This document shows positions 1 through 9,916 of a stretch of DNA of 64,000 nucleotides, piece by piece. The notes beneath the pieces were generated by a model. That model saw only the letters and a list, made by a program, of their open reading frames with translations, was not told where the DNA came from and did not search any database. The stretch covers positions 4,650,001 through 4,714,000 of the forward strand of contig NZ_PGES01000001.1 in the NCBI RefSeq assembly GCF_002797895.1, in the 5' to 3' direction. The stretch is from Janthinobacterium sp. 67 (GTDB taxonomy: Bacteria > Pseudomonadota > Gammaproteobacteria > Burkholderiales > Burkholderiaceae_D). How positions within the stretch are numbered: position 1 is the first letter of the stretch; each line of letters begins with the position of its first letter. The translations under genes and the position numbers were made by a program.

Positions 1-1
1 G

Positions 2-1138
2 GACCCGCGCATTGCCAGCCTCGAAGCCGAAAACCAGGCCCTGCGCGCGCGCATGGCCTATCTGCTGGAACAGGTCGAGCGCAACCACGACATCATGTGC
101 CGCCACCAGGCGTTCGACCTGGAAATCGTCAGCGCGTCCACGTTTCCCGAGTTGATCGGCACCATCTTCCGCACCTTGCCCGTGATTTCCGACCTCGACG
201 GCGTGACCTTGAGCCTGCTCGACGAAGATGACGATATCTTGCTGGTGATGGAAAAGCTGGGCGTCGATTTCAGCGCCTTCCCGCAATTGCTGTTCGTGCA
301 TGCCGTGGCCGAGCTGGGCTTTGCCGCACCACAGCCCGTGGCCGAAGGCGAAGCAGCCTTGCCGCCGCTGCCGCTGCTGGGACAGTTTGACGCGGCCGTG
401 CATGGCCCCCGCTTTCCCGGCATCGATGCGCTGCGCAGCGTGGCGCTGGTGCCCTTGCTGCGCAACAAGCGCCTGATCGGCAGCCTGAACCTGGCCAGCA
501 GCGACGTGACGCGCTTTACGCCTGCGCTGGGCACGGACTTCATCAAGCACATGGCGTCCATCATCGCCATTTGCCTGGAAAACGTGATCAGCAATGAAAT
601 GCTCAAATACATCGGCCTGACCGATTCCCTGACGGGCGTCTACAACCGCCGCTATATCGACCGCCGGCTGCTGGAAGAAATCGCCCGCGCGCGGCGCCAG
701 AATTATTGCATCTCATGCATGTATATCGACATCGACCATTTTAAATTGGTCAATGACACGCATGGCCACCAGGGCGGCGATGAGGTGCTGCGCGAAGTGG
801 CCACGCGCATCCGCACGGAATTGCGCCGCTCCGATGCGCTGGGCCGTTTCGGCGGCGAGGAATTCGTCGTGCTGCTGATCGATGCCAGCCTCGACAGCGC
901 AACCTTCGTTGCCGAGCGCATCCGCGCCAGCATTGCCGGCACCATGTTCGACTTGCCTGGCAGCGCGCAGGCGTGGGTCAGCGTGTCGATCGGCGTGGCC
1001 AGCCTGGAAGCGGACGCTGCCCTGCTACCGATCGAAACGGTGGCGCAGCAACTGGTGGCGCACGCGGACCAGGCCCTGTACCAGGCCAAGGCGGCCGGGC
1101 GCAACAAGGTCGTCAGCTGGCAGGCGCAGCGCAGTTAA
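2..1138 (+). CDS. Diguanylate cyclase, DUF484/GAF-like sensor plus GGDEF domain (5' end outside window)
   Basis: The frame is open from base 2, and the residues before the first in-window ATG (position 53) form a heptad-like Glu/Leu/Arg helix. The gene therefore very likely begins upstream and only its 3' part is visible. A DUF484/GAF-like region spans roughly the first 190 visible residues. The GGDEF domain follows, with active-site motif GGEEF at bases 851-865 and an RRSD inhibitory (I-site) motif exactly five residues before it, so both catalysis of c-di-GMP synthesis and product inhibition look intact. No membrane segment is visible, which suggests a cytosolic enzyme. The ligand is unknown. 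Its stop codon directly abuts the stop of the convergent antiporter gene. Confidence 0.88.
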   Translation, partial: DPRIASLEAENQALRARMAYLLEQVERNHDIMCRHQAFDLEIVSASTFPELIGTIFRTLPVISDLDGVTLSLLDEDDDILLVMEKLGVDFSAFPQLLFVHAVAELGFAAPQPVAEGEAALPPLPLLGQFDAAVHGPRFPGIDALRSVALVPLLRNKRLIGSLNLASSDVTRFTPALGTDFIKHMASIIAICLENVISNEMLKYIGLTDSLTGVYNRRYIDRRLLEEIARARRQNYCISCMYIDIDHFKLVNDTHGHQGGDEVLREVATRIRTELRRSDALGRFGGEEFVVLLIDASLDSATFVAERIRASIAGTMFDLPGSAQAWVSVSIGVASLEADAALLPIETVAQQLVAHADQALYQAKAAGRNKVVSWQAQRS

Positions 1139-3118
1139 TTATTTTAAAAGTAAAGTTTCCGCTTTTGCCACGGCGTCGGCCGTGCCGCGCAGCACCACCA
1201 CGTCGCCGCTGGCCAGCTGCGTTTCGGGCGTGACTTCGAGGCGGCCGCGGCCGCGGCGGATCGCCGTCACAAACGCGCCGCAGCCGGCCACGTCGATCGC
1301 ACTCAAGGGCAAGTCCACGCAATGCGCGCCGTCGCTGACGGTGACCGTATGCAGGCGCTCCAGCTCGGCATCGTCGCCCGCATCGCTGGTGCCATGGAAA
1401 TAACCGCGCAAGGAGGCATAGCGTTCCTCGCGCGCCGCCTGCACCCGGTGCACGACGCGGCGCAGGGGCACGCCCATCATGATCAGCGCGTGTGAAGCGA
1501 GCATCAGGCTGCCTTCCATCAATTCCGGCACCACTTCGGCCGCGCCCGCCTTTTTGAGTTGGTCGAGGTCGCTATCATCGTGGCTGCGCACGATGACGGG
1601 CAAGGTCGGCGCCATTTCATTGAGCAAATGCAATAACCGCAGCGCCGACGGCGTGTTGGCATACGTGATGACCACGGCGCTGGCCCGGTAGATGCCGGCC
1701 GCCACCAGGCTTTCGCGCCGGCCCGCGTCGCCATACGAGACGTTGGCGCCGGCCAGCTGCGCTTCCTGCACCCGTTCCGGGTCCAGGTCCAGCGCGTGGT
1801 ATTCGATCTTTTCTTCCGCCAGCAGGGTGGCCAGGCTTTGCCCGCTGCGCCCGAAGCCGGCGATCAGCACGTGTTTCTGCGACGCCATGGTGCGCGTGGC
1901 AATCTTCGTCAGCGCCAGCGATTGCATCATCCAGTCGTTGGCCGCCAGTTTCATGACGATGGCGTCGGACTTGGCGATGAGGAAGGGCGCCACCAGCATC
2001 GACAGCACCATCGAGGCCAGCACCACCTGCACGACGAACGGGTCCATCAGCTTGATGCCGCCAGCCAGGTTCAGCAGCACGAAGCCGAACTCGCCCGCCT
2101 GCGCCAGCCCCAGACCCGTGCGCAGGGCCACGCCGTTGCTGGACCCGAACAGCCGGGCCAGCCCCGCGATCAGGGCAAATTTCAGCAGCACGGGGCCGCA
2201 CAGCAGGAGCAGCACGAGCCACCAGTTCTCAAAGACGACGCGGATATTGAGCAGCATGCCGACGGTGATGAAGAACAGGCCCAGCAGCACGTCGCGGAAC
2301 GGTTTGATGTCCTCTTCCACCTGGTGCTTGAATTCCGTCTCGGAAATGAGCATGCCGGCAACAAATGCGCCCAGGGCCAGCGACAGCCCGGCCCGCTCCG
2401 TGATCCACGCCGCGCCCAGGGTAATCAAGAGCAGGTTGAGCATGAACAATTCTTGCGAGCGGCGCTTGGCAACGATGGTCAGCCAGCCGCGCACCATCTT
2501 CTGGCCGATGAACAGCAGCAAGATCAGCACGACCAGGGCCTTGCCGCCGGCCCAGGCCAGGGTTTCGGCCAGGTTGTCCGAATCGCGCGTGAGGGCGGGA
2601 ATCAGGATCAGCAGGGGCACGACGGCCAAGTCCTGGAACAGCAAGATGCCGATGATCTTGCGGCCGTGCTCGCTTTCGAGTTCCAGCCGTTCCGTGAGCA
2701 TTTTCGACACGATGGCCGTCGACGACATGGCCAGCGCGCCACCCAGGGCGAACGCGGCTTGCCAGCTCAGGTGGACGTAGGCGGACAGGTAGCGTCCGAC
2801 GAACCAGCCGAAGACGACGGTGGCGATGATGGTGGTGACCACCTGCGCCATGCCAAGGCCGAAGACGATGCGCCGCATGGCGAGGAACTTGGGCAGGGAA
2901 AATTCGAGTCCGATGGAAAACATCAGAAAGACGACGCCGAACTCGGCCAAGGTATGGCTGGCCTCGTTTTCGGCCGCCAGGCCCAGCGCGTGGGGGCCGA
3001 TGACGATGCCAACGGCCAGGTAGCCCAGCATGGGCGGCAAATGCAACATTCTGAAAGCGACCACGCCCAGCACGGCGCTGCCGAGTAACATCAGGGTCAG
3101 TTCAAGCGAGGAAAACAT
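1139..3118 (-). CDS. CPA2-family monovalent cation:H+ antiporter (KefB/KefC/YbaL type)
   Basis: The 659-residue protein has about a dozen hydrophobic segments in its first 390 residues, typical of a Na+/H+ exchanger domain. A TrkA-N Rossmann domain follows (motif GFGRSG near residue 420), then a TrkA-C-like C-terminal domain. The family exchanges K+ or Na+ for protons across the inner membrane, gated by nucleotide or thiol ligands on the RCK part. The start is placed at the ATG ending at 3118 because it begins directly with the first membrane helix; the longer upstream reading frame (to 3259) would run into the divergent kdsD gene. It is divergent from kdsD and converges on the GGDEF gene with no intergenic base. 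Substrate ion and exact subfamily cannot be decided from sequence. Confidence 0.9.
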   Translation of the reverse strand: MFSSLELTLMLLGSAVLGVVAFRMLHLPPMLGYLAVGIVIGPHALGLAAENEASHTLAEFGVVFLMFSIGLEFSLPKFLAMRRIVFGLGMAQVVTTIIATVVFGWFVGRYLSAYVHLSWQAAFALGGALAMSSTAIVSKMLTERLELESEHGRKIIGILLFQDLAVVPLLILIPALTRDSDNLAETLAWAGGKALVVLILLLFIGQKMVRGWLTIVAKRRSQELFMLNLLLITLGAAWITERAGLSLALGAFVAGMLISETEFKHQVEEDIKPFRDVLLGLFFITVGMLLNIRVVFENWWLVLLLLCGPVLLKFALIAGLARLFGSSNGVALRTGLGLAQAGEFGFVLLNLAGGIKLMDPFVVQVVLASMVLSMLVAPFLIAKSDAIVMKLAANDWMMQSLALTKIATRTMASQKHVLIAGFGRSGQSLATLLAEEKIEYHALDLDPERVQEAQLAGANVSYGDAGRRESLVAAGIYRASAVVITYANTPSALRLLHLLNEMAPTLPVIVRSHDDSDLDQLKKAGAAEVVPELMEGSLMLASHALIMMGVPLRRVVHRVQAAREERYASLRGYFHGTSDAGDDAELERLHTVTVSDGAHCVDLPLSAIDVAGCGAFVTAIRRGRGRLEVTPETQLASGDVVVLRGTADAVAKAETLLLK

Positions 3119-3190
3119 GGGTTGCCCGGTGCGGTCAATGGAAATCGTTGTTTGTTGTGACTGGCAAGTTTTTTGCTTTCCTAATTCGTT

Positions 3191-3196
3191 TATACT
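3191..3196 (+). promoter_or_regulatory. Candidate -10 box (TATACT) for the kdsD-lpt operon
   Basis: TATACT matches the sigma-70 -10 consensus at five of six positions and lies in the 108-base gap between the divergent antiporter and kdsD. No good -35 element sits 16-18 bases upstream, so this is a tentative call. If used, transcription would start near 3203, which makes the downstream ATG at 3227 the more natural kdsD start. Confidence 0.35.
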
Positions 3197-3226
3197 TTGG
3201 GCATGAGTGTAACCCATGAAAAAACA

Positions 3227-4237
3227 ATGCTGAAAGCTTTTGATCGAATTGACATGCAAGCGACGACCGAGCGCGCCGTTGCGCTAGCCCGCACCACCTT
3301 GCAGATCGAGTCCGACGCCATCGTTGCGCTGCACGCGCGCCTGGCCACGGACGACAGCGTGGGCCGCGCCGTGGCGCTGTTGCTCCAATGCAAAGGAAGA
3401 GTCGTCGTCTCCGGCATCGGCAAGTCCGGCCATATCGCGCGCAAGATTGCCGCCACCCTCGCGTCCACCGGTACGCCGGCCCTGTTCGTGCATCCGGCCG
3501 AAGCGGCCCATGGCGACCTGGGCATGGTCACCTCGGACGATGCTTTTATTGCCATATCGTACTCGGGCGAATCGTCCGAGCTGATGGCCATCATGCCCGT
3601 CGTCAAGCGCATGGGCGGCGTACTGATTTCCATGACGGGCAAGCCGAATTCCAGCCTGGCCCAGCTGGCCGACGTGCACCTGGATATTTCTGTTGAAAAA
3701 GAAGCCTGTCCGCTGAACCTGGCGCCGACGGCCAGCACTACCGTCACCCTGGCCCTGGGCGACGCCATCGCCGTGGCCTTGCTCGACTTGCGCGGCTTCA
3801 AGGAAGAAGATTTTGCCCGCTCGCACCCGGGCGGCGCCCTGGGCCGCCGCCTGCTCACGCACGTGCATGACGTCATGCGCAGCGGCGAACGCGTACCCAA
3901 GGTGCCCGTTGAGGCATCCCTGCTGCAGGCGCTGGAAGAAATGACGAAGAAGGGCATGGGCATGACGGCCATCGTCGATGCCGACAACCGTCCCGTGGGC
4001 GTGTTTACGGATGGCGACTTGCGCCGCATGTTCGAGCGCGTGCAGGACTTCACGCAAGTGGCGATCCGCGACGTCATGCATGCGCAGCCGCGCAGCATCG
4101 CGCCCGAACGCCTGGCCGTCGATGCCGTGGCCGTGATGGAGCAGTTCCGCATCAACCAGATGCTCGTCGTCGATGCCGACGGCAAGCTGGTGGGCGCGCT
4201 GCATATCCATGACCTGACGCAAGCGAAGGTGATCTGA
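3227..4237 (+). CDS. kdsD: D-arabinose 5-phosphate isomerase
   Basis: Converts D-ribulose 5-phosphate to D-arabinose 5-phosphate, the first committed step toward Kdo for lipopolysaccharide. An N-terminal SIS domain carries the family signature GIGKSGHIARK and the run ending in HGDLGM; two CBS repeats fill the C-terminal half (for example around TDGDLRRMFE). The start at 3227 gives 336 residues, close to the 328 of E. coli KdsD, and the N-termini line up by eye. ATGs at 3203 and 3254 are in the same frame and cannot be excluded, since none has a strong ribosome binding site. Its stop overlaps the kdsC start by one base, so the two are translationally coupled. Confidence 0.95.
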   Translation: MLKAFDRIDMQATTERAVALARTTLQIESDAIVALHARLATDDSVGRAVALLLQCKGRVVVSGIGKSGHIARKIAATLASTGTPALFVHPAEAAHGDLGMVTSDDAFIAISYSGESSELMAIMPVVKRMGGVLISMTGKPNSSLAQLADVHLDISVEKEACPLNLAPTASTTVTLALGDAIAVALLDLRGFKEEDFARSHPGGALGRRLLTHVHDVMRSGERVPKVPVEASLLQALEEMTKKGMGMTAIVDADNRPVGVFTDGDLRRMFERVQDFTQVAIRDVMHAQPRSIAPERLAVDAVAVMEQFRINQMLVVDADGKLVGALHIHDLTQAKVI

Positions 4238-4770
4238 TGGACAGCGTGGCGGACAACCTGGCACGCGCGGCCAAGGTCAAACTGATGATCTTTGACGTCG
4301 ATGGCGTGCTCACCGACGGCAGCCTGCATTTCGGCCCCGATGGCGAGATGATGAAAACGTTTAATGTGTATGATGGCCTGGGCATCAAGCTGCTGCAGGA
4401 ATCGGGCGTGCAGACGGCCATCATCAGCGCGCGCCGCTCGGCCATCACGGCGCGCCGCGCGCAGGACCTGGGCATTACCCACGTGCACCAGGGCGGTCAC
4501 GACAAGCTGACGCCGTTTCGTGAACTGCTGGCGCTTACGGGCTTGACGGAAGAGCAATGCGGCTATATCGGCGACGACGTCATCGATGCGCCCATCCTGA
4601 AACGCGTGGGCTTTGCCGTCAGCGTGCCGGGCGGGCGTCCGGAAGCGCAGGGCCTGGCGCACCATGTGACGCAGGCCGGCGGCGGCCGTGGCGCCGTGCG
4701 CGAGATCTGCGAATTCCTGCTGCGCGCGCAGGACAACTATACGCGCGTCATGGCGCCGTTCCTGGAGTGA
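4237..4770 (+). CDS. kdsC: 3-deoxy-D-manno-octulosonate 8-phosphate phosphatase
   Basis: HAD-superfamily phosphatase that removes phosphate from Kdo-8-phosphate. The nucleophile motif is IFDVDGVLTDG near residues 18-28 and motif IV is GDDVIDAP. At 177 residues it has the short, cap-less form typical of KdsC. It overlaps kdsD by one base (TGATG), and 42 bases separate it from lptC, which places it in the Kdo/LPS-transport operon. Confidence 0.95.
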   Translation: MDSVADNLARAAKVKLMIFDVDGVLTDGSLHFGPDGEMMKTFNVYDGLGIKLLQESGVQTAIISARRSAITARRAQDLGITHVHQGGHDKLTPFRELLALTGLTEEQCGYIGDDVIDAPILKRVGFAVSVPGGRPEAQGLAHHVTQAGGGRGAVREICEFLLRAQDNYTRVMAPFLE

Positions 4771-4812
4771 GGCGCGCCGCCTCGCCAGTGACATTTGAAA
4801 GAGTAAAGTCCT

Positions 4813-5424
4813 ATGCGTAAGCCAGGAGGCGCCCATCGCTGGCGCATCATTTTCACCGTGCTGGGCGCGGTTGTCGTCGCGCTGGGCAGCTTTTGGCTGC
4901 TCGAAGTGATGAACAAGAATGGCCAGGATGCCATGCCCAGCAAGCACTTGGATGAGCCCGACTATTTCATCACCAATTTCAGCCTGGTGCGCATGGACTT
5001 GACGGGTAAGCCCAGCTATATCGTGTCGGGCACCAAGCTCACGCATTATCCTGCCGACGATTCGTCCGACATCGACCAGCCCTTCGTGCGCAAGCTCACG
5101 CCGGGCATGCCGCCGTTGAACATGAACGCGGAACTGGCGCACATCGACCAGGACAATACCCGGCTGCAACTGCACCGCAATGTCGTGATCGACCGCGTGG
5201 CCAGTCCGAAGGCGCAGAACCTGACGATCAAGACGGAAGCGCTGACGGTGTTTCCGGACGAGGAAAGAATGGAAACGGACGTGCCTGTCGATATCCTGAC
5301 GGGCACCTCGCGCCTCAATGGCATCGGCATGAAAGCCAATAACGCCACCGGCGAGGTGGAAGTGCAGAATGCGCTGCGCATGGTCCTCCCGCCGAAACCG
5401 CGCCCGGCCGCGGCGGCAAAATGA
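4813..5424 (+). CDS. lptC: LPS export protein LptC
   Basis: Single-pass inner-membrane protein of the Lpt bridge that passes lipopolysaccharide from LptB2FG to LptA. One hydrophobic segment spans about residues 12-30 (from RIIFTVLGAVV), followed by a periplasmic beta-jellyroll-like region. The 203-residue length is normal for betaproteobacteria. A GAAAGAG stretch lies about nine bases before the ATG. The gene sits between kdsC and lptA in the canonical order. Confidence 0.92.
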   Translation: MRKPGGAHRWRIIFTVLGAVVVALGSFWLLEVMNKNGQDAMPSKHLDEPDYFITNFSLVRMDLTGKPSYIVSGTKLTHYPADDSSDIDQPFVRKLTPGMPPLNMNAELAHIDQDNTRLQLHRNVVIDRVASPKAQNLTIKTEALTVFPDEERMETDVPVDILTGTSRLNGIGMKANNATGEVEVQNALRMVLPPKPRPAAAAK

Positions 5425-5449
5425 CAGAATGAAACAAGGAAACCATACT

Positions 5450-6031
5450 ATGAAGAACATCTTGCTGTTGACCGTATTTTCTCTGGGCATCATGGGCGCG
5501 GCGCATGCCGAGAAGGCCGATTCCGAGAAGGAAGCCGTCATCACGGCGCGTAGCGGCCACGTCGATGACGTCAAGCAGATCCGCACCCTGACGGGCGACG
5601 TCGTGCTGGTCAAGGGCACCCTGACCATGAAGGCGGGCCGGGCCCTGATCACGGAAGACCCGCAAGGCTACCAGTTCATCACCTTCTGGGCCGATCCCGG
5701 CAAGCTGGCCACCTTCCGCCAGAAGCGCGATGGCGCGGGCGACCTGTGGATCGAAGGCGAAGCGGAGCGCGTGGAATACGACAACAAGACGGAAGTGGTG
5801 AAACTGTTTTCCAAGGCCAAGGTAACGCGCCTGGAAGGCACGAAAGTGACCGACGTGGCCAACGGCGCGTTCATCTCGTATGACAGCCGCAAGGAAGTAT
5901 TCCAGATGGAAAATACCAACAGCGGCACCAGCACGCCCGATGGCGGCAGCGTGCGCATGGTGATCCAGCCGAAGACCAAGGCGCCGGCGGCGGAGAAAGC
6001 GCCGGCCACGCCTGCGCCAGGAACGAAATAA
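5450..6031 (+). CDS. lptA: LPS transport periplasmic protein LptA
   Basis: Periplasmic bridge protein for lipopolysaccharide. A signal peptide ends near residue 21 (after AAHA), followed by the OstA-like domain with repeated beta strands, then a Pro/Ala/Lys-rich tail (about residues 178-193). The start at 5450 is preceded by AAGGA at nine bases and begins directly with the signal peptide; the frame can be read farther upstream but that would overlap lptC. The stop overlaps the lptB start by one base. Confidence 0.94.
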   Translation: MKNILLLTVFSLGIMGAAHAEKADSEKEAVITARSGHVDDVKQIRTLTGDVVLVKGTLTMKAGRALITEDPQGYQFITFWADPGKLATFRQKRDGAGDLWIEGEAERVEYDNKTEVVKLFSKAKVTRLEGTKVTDVANGAFISYDSRKEVFQMENTNSGTSTPDGGSVRMVIQPKTKAPAAEKAPATPAPGTK

Positions 6032-6786
6032 TGGACAATACTCGTTGCGGCAGCACCCTGATCGTTCGCGGTCTGCAAAAAACCTATGGCAAGCGGCAAG
6101 TCGTGCATGATGTTTCGCTGCAAGTCGAATGCGGTGAAGTGGTGGGGTTGCTGGGCCCGAACGGCGCCGGCAAGACTACCTCGTTCTACATGATCGTCGG
6201 CCTGGTGCCGTCGGACGGCGGCAGCATCGACATCAGCGGCGTGGACATTTCCAGCCTGCCGATCCATCGCCGCGCGCAGATGGGCCTGTCCTATCTGCCG
6301 CAGGAAGCGTCCGTGTTCCGCAAGCTGACGGTGGAAGACAATATCCGCGCCGTGCTGGAAATCCAGACCGTCGAAGGCCGCCCCCTGAAGAAGGCCGAGA
6401 TCGAGGAACGTCTGGATAAATTGCTGGCCGACTTGCAGATTGAAAAGTTGCGCGAGAACCAGGCCTTGTCCCTGTCGGGCGGCGAGCGCCGCCGCGTGGA
6501 AATCGCCCGCGCGCTGGCCACCGATCCCCGTTTCGTGCTGCTTGACGAGCCGTTCGCCGGTGTCGATCCGATCGCCGTGATCGAGATCCAGCGCATCGTG
6601 CGCTTCTTGAAGGAGCGCAATATCGGCGTGCTCATCACCGATCATAATGTGCGCGAGACGCTGGGTATTTGCGACCGTGCCTACATCATCAACCAGGGCT
6701 CGGTGCTGGCGTCGGGACGCCCCGACGACATCATCGCGAACGAGTCGGTACGCCGGGTCTATCTGGGCGAACACTTCCGTATGTGA
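6031..6786 (+). CDS. lptB: LPS export ABC transporter ATP-binding protein LptB
   Basis: ATPase that powers lipopolysaccharide extraction from the inner membrane with LptF and LptG (not in this window). Walker A is GPNGAGKTT at residues 42-50, the ABC signature is LSGGE at 148-152, Walker B is VLLDEP near 170, and a switch His is in ITDHNV. At 251 residues it is slightly longer than the usual 240. The ATG overlaps the lptA stop, and rpoN starts four bases after its stop. Confidence 0.96.
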   Translation: MDNTRCGSTLIVRGLQKTYGKRQVVHDVSLQVECGEVVGLLGPNGAGKTTSFYMIVGLVPSDGGSIDISGVDISSLPIHRRAQMGLSYLPQEASVFRKLTVEDNIRAVLEIQTVEGRPLKKAEIEERLDKLLADLQIEKLRENQALSLSGGERRRVEIARALATDPRFVLLDEPFAGVDPIAVIEIQRIVRFLKERNIGVLITDHNVRETLGICDRAYIINQGSVLASGRPDDIIANESVRRVYLGEHFRM

Positions 6787-6790
6787 GCCA

Positions 6791-8269
6791 ATGAAACAAT
6801 CATTGCAGCTGCGCACCTCGCAGCACCTGGCACTGACGCCGCAGTTGCAGCAATCGATACGCCTGTTGCAATTGTCTACCCTGGAATTGCACCAGGAACT
6901 AGAGCAACTGCTGACGGACAATCCCCTGCTCGAACGGCTCGACGATCCGCTCGACCGTTCGCTGCGCCTGCTGTCCGATGGCGCCTTGAGTTCGACGGCC
7001 GCGCCGGCCGAAGCGCCGCCCCAGCCGCCAGGCCAGGAGGCGCCCGCGGCGCCGGCTGAAGCGGAAACCTTTGACGGCGAGGCGGGCGAGGGCCCGGCCG
7101 CCGTGGATGGCGGCGACAGCGACTGGAGCGAGGCGAGCCGGGGCAAGGCGCCCGACGACGAAGATTCCCGTCCGCAACTGGAAGCCCATCACTGCACCCT
7201 GCGCGAACACCTGATGGAGCAGATGCGCGTGACGGTGCTCGAATTGCGCGACCGCGCGCTGGTCGAGCTGATCATCGACGCGCTCGACGACAATGGCTAC
7301 CTGGAAGAGTCGCTCGACGACATCCTGGCGCGCCTGCCGGAAGAGCTGGAAATCGACGCGGACGAGATGCGCACGGCCCTGGCGCTGCTGCAAAGTTTCG
7401 ATCCGCCCGGCGTGGGCGCGCGCAATGCGTCCGAATGTCTGGCCCTGCAGATCAAGCGCTTGCCGCAGGTTGCCATGGTGACGCGGCGCATGGCCCTCGT
7501 CATCGTGGAAAAGCACCTGGCCTGGTTTGCCCAGCGTGATTTCAACAAGCTGAAAAAAGCCCTCGATTGCGACGATGAAGACTTGCGCGAAGCGCAGACG
7601 GTGATTCGCCAATGCAACCCGCATCCGGGTGCCGTGTTCGCCTCTGACGTGTCCGATTACGTGGTGCCCGACGTCGTCGTCAAGCGCGCGCGCAATGGCT
7701 GGCAAGTGACCCTGAACAACGACGTCATGCCGCGCCTGCGCGTGAACGCCATGTACGCCAACCTGCTCAAGCAGGGCAAGGGCGAAGGTGCCATGGGCGC
7801 ACAGTTGCAGGAAGCCAAGTGGCTGATCAAGAATATGCGCCAGCGCTTCGACACCATCCTGCGCGTGGCACAGGCGATAGTAGAAAGACAAAAGAACTTT
7901 TTCTCGCATGGGGCCGTTGCCATGCGCCCCCTTGTGCTCCGTGAAATAGCTGATACACTGGGTTTACACGAGAGTACTATCTCGCGGGTAACAACTCAAA
8001 AGTACATGCTGACCCCGCACGGCATGTTCGAGTTGAAATATTTCTTTGGTAGCCACGTCGCCACCGAAGCGGGGGGCGAAGCGTCATCGACGGCGATACG
8101 GGCATTGATCGTGCAACTGACAGGAGCAGAAGACCCTAAAAATCCTTTATCCGACAGTAAGATTGCGGACATGCTGGGGGAACAAGGCATGGTGATTGCG
8201 CGACGTACTGTTGCCAAATACCGGGAAGCATTAAAAATTCCGCCAGTGAGCCTGCGTAAGTGTTTGTAA
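6791..8269 (+). CDS. rpoN: RNA polymerase sigma-54 factor
   Basis: The 492-residue sigma-54 factor has the Gln/Leu-rich activator-interacting region at residues 1-50 ([15 protein letters not shown]), an acidic Ala/Glu/Asp-rich region II at about 60-125, the core-binding domain, a helix-turn-helix, and the RpoN box [10 protein letters not shown] near residues 470-479. The ATG at 6791 follows lptB almost immediately. Its position between lptB and hpf is the standard proteobacterial arrangement. No clear sigma-54 promoter (GG-N10-GC) was picked out by eye in this window. Confidence 0.97.
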   Translation: MKQSLQLRTSQHLALTPQLQQSIRLLQLSTLELHQELEQLLTDNPLLERLDDPLDRSLRLLSDGALSSTAAPAEAPPQPPGQEAPAAPAEAETFDGEAGEGPAAVDGGDSDWSEASRGKAPDDEDSRPQLEAHHCTLREHLMEQMRVTVLELRDRALVELIIDALDDNGYLEESLDDILARLPEELEIDADEMRTALALLQSFDPPGVGARNASECLALQIKRLPQVAMVTRRMALVIVEKHLAWFAQRDFNKLKKALDCDDEDLREAQTVIRQCNPHPGAVFASDVSDYVVPDVVVKRARNGWQVTLNNDVMPRLRVNAMYANLLKQGKGEGAMGAQLQEAKWLIKNMRQRFDTILRVAQAIVERQKNFFSHGAVAMRPLVLREIADTLGLHESTISRVTTQKYMLTPHGMFELKYFFGSHVATEAGGEASSTAIRALIVQLTGAEDPKNPLSDSKIADMLGEQGMVIARRTVAKYREALKIPPVSLRKCL

Positions 8270-8338
8270 GTTTTTTTCGGTTCCTCTGCGGGCCGGATAC
8301 GATGGACCGCACGAACCCGATCATCTTTAGGAGTGTGT

Positions 8339-8698
8339 ATGAATCTCACCATCAGCGGACATCATCTCGAAGTGACACCAGCCATCCGTGAATACGTACA
8401 AACGAAGCTGGAGCGCGTGAAACGTCATTTCGATCAAGTCATCGATATCGCCGTGATTCTGACCGTGGATAACCTCAAAGAGAAAGAAAAACGTCAAAAG
8501 GCCGAAGTCAACCTGCGTCTGAGTGGCAAGACCGTCTATGTGGAAAGCCTGGCGCAAGACTTGTACGCCGCAATCGATGCCCTGATCGACAAGCTCGATA
8601 GGCAAGTGATGAAATACAAAACCAAAGTGCAAGGGCACGGTAAAGAGGCGATCAAGCATCTGCCAGACAGCTCGGAAGAAGAATTCGCCCCCGCCTAA
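8339..8698 (+). CDS. hpf: Ribosome hibernation promoting factor, short form
   Basis: A 119-residue sigma-54 modulation/S30EA-family protein. It begins with the typical [19 protein letters not shown] stretch, has the basic [11 protein letters not shown] region in the middle, and lacks the C-terminal dimerisation domain of long HPFs. It binds the 30S decoding region and promotes 100S ribosome formation in stationary phase. TAGGAG at 8328-8333 supports the ATG at 8339 over the upstream in-frame alternative. It is followed by an intrinsic terminator. Confidence 0.95.
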   Translation: MNLTISGHHLEVTPAIREYVQTKLERVKRHFDQVIDIAVILTVDNLKEKEKRQKAEVNLRLSGKTVYVESLAQDLYAAIDALIDKLDRQVMKYKTKVQGHGKEAIKHLPDSSEEEFAPA

Positions 8699-8732
8699 GC
8701 GGCCTGCGACTTTCAACCGGTTGTGATCAACT

Positions 8733-8757
8733 AAGGGCGCACATTGCGCCCTTTTTT
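8733..8757 (+). terminator. Intrinsic terminator after hpf
   Basis: Stem GGGCGC (8735-8740) / GCGCCC (8746-8751) with loop ACATT, extended by two A-T pairs on the outside and followed by six T residues. It ends the kdsD-to-hpf transcription unit. Confidence 0.9.
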
Positions 8758-8829
8758 GCGCCCAGCGGAACGCAATGTTCCCCGCGCAGGCGCTAGAATG
8801 TTTGCACTTTCACTTCTTTCCTGCCTGCC

Positions 8830-9915
8830 ATGAGCGACTTCGTCCAGACTGCCATCCGCAACCGCACGGGCCACATCGTGCTCGACCGTCCGAAAGCCTT
8901 GAATTCCCTGTCGCTGGACATGGTGCGCGCCCTGAGCGCGGCCCTGCTGGTCTGGCGCGATGATCCCCAGGTGGACGCCGTCGTGATCCGCTCCAGCAGC
9001 GAGAAGGGCCTGTGCGCCGGCGGCGACATCCGTTTCTTTTACGATGCGGGCCTGGCCACGCCGCAAGGCGGCAGTGCCTTGCTGGAAGATTTCTTTACGG
9101 AAGAATACGCTTTGAATCATTTGATTCATTTCTATCCGAAACCGTATATTGCCGTGATGGATGGCGTGGTGATGGGCGGGGGCATGGGCGTGGCGCAAGC
9201 TAGCCCCGGCAACTGCCTGCGCATCGTCACGGGCCGCACGCGCATGGCCATGCCGGAAGTCAATATCGGCCTGTTTCCGGACGTGGGCGGCAGCTATTTC
9301 CTGTCCCGCCTGGCTGGACAGCTGGGTCTGTACCTGGGCTTGACGGGCTTGACGATCAACGCGGCCGACGCCCTGTACACGGGCCTGGCCGATGTCTACC
9401 TGCCCGAAGCGCAGGTGGGGGCCCTGCTGGACCTGTTCGAATCGACGCCGGGCGAGGCCTTGCCGGTGGCGATCAAGGCCCTGGCGGCGCCGTTCCAGGC
9501 CAAGGCGGGCGTTTCGTCCCTGGCCACGGCGCGCGCGGCGCTGGATCGCCATTTCAGCGCTGGCTCCGTGGCAGCCATCATGGCCTCGCTGGCGCAGGAC
9601 GACGGTGCGTTCGCCAGCAAGGCCTTGGCGGCCATGCGCCTGCGCTCGCCCCTGATGATGTCCGTGACGTTGGAATTGCTGCAGCGGGGCGCCCACCTGG
9701 GCGTGGCCGATTGCCTGCGCATGGAACGCACGGTGGTGCGCCACAATTTCGAACATGGCGAAGTGCTCGAGGGCGTGCGCGCGCTGGTGGTCGACAAGGA
9801 TAATGCGCCGCGCTGGAATCCATCAAGCCTGGACGAGGTCGACGCGGCCATGGTGGCGCGCTTCTTCGCTCCCGTCTGGCCGGCGCAAGCGCATCCGCTG
9901 CGCCACCTGAATTAA
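8830..9915 (+). CDS. Enoyl-CoA hydratase/isomerase family, probable 3-hydroxyisobutyryl-CoA hydrolase
   Basis: The 361-residue crotonase-fold protein belongs to the longer ECH_2 group that includes 3-hydroxyisobutyryl-CoA hydrolase of valine breakdown. The oxyanion-hole motif is CAGGDIRFFYDAG, and the second loop reads VVMGGGMGVAQAS. Length and the FPDVGGSYFLSRL motif favour the hydrolase over a plain hydratase (about 260 residues). No other valine-degradation gene is adjacent. No good ribosome binding site is seen before 8830. It separates hpf from the inverted ptsN-hprK-rapZ block, and its stop lies one base from the convergent rapZ stop. Confidence 0.82.
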   Translation: MSDFVQTAIRNRTGHIVLDRPKALNSLSLDMVRALSAALLVWRDDPQVDAVVIRSSSEKGLCAGGDIRFFYDAGLATPQGGSALLEDFFTEEYALNHLIHFYPKPYIAVMDGVVMGGGMGVAQASPGNCLRIVTGRTRMAMPEVNIGLFPDVGGSYFLSRLAGQLGLYLGLTGLTINAADALYTGLADVYLPEAQVGALLDLFESTPGEALPVAIKALAAPFQAKAGVSSLATARAALDRHFSAGSVAAIMASLAQDDGAFASKALAAMRLRSPLMMSVTLELLQRGAHLGVADCLRMERTVVRHNFEHGEVLEGVRALVVDKDNAPRWNPSSLDEVDAAMVARFFAPVWPAQAHPLRHLN

Positions 9916-9916
9916 A

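Noticed and set aside
3190..5652. 820-codon minus-strand frame across kdsD, kdsC and lptC
   Set aside because: Shadow of three well-recognised genes on the plus strand; low-complexity Arg/Ser/Ala composition.
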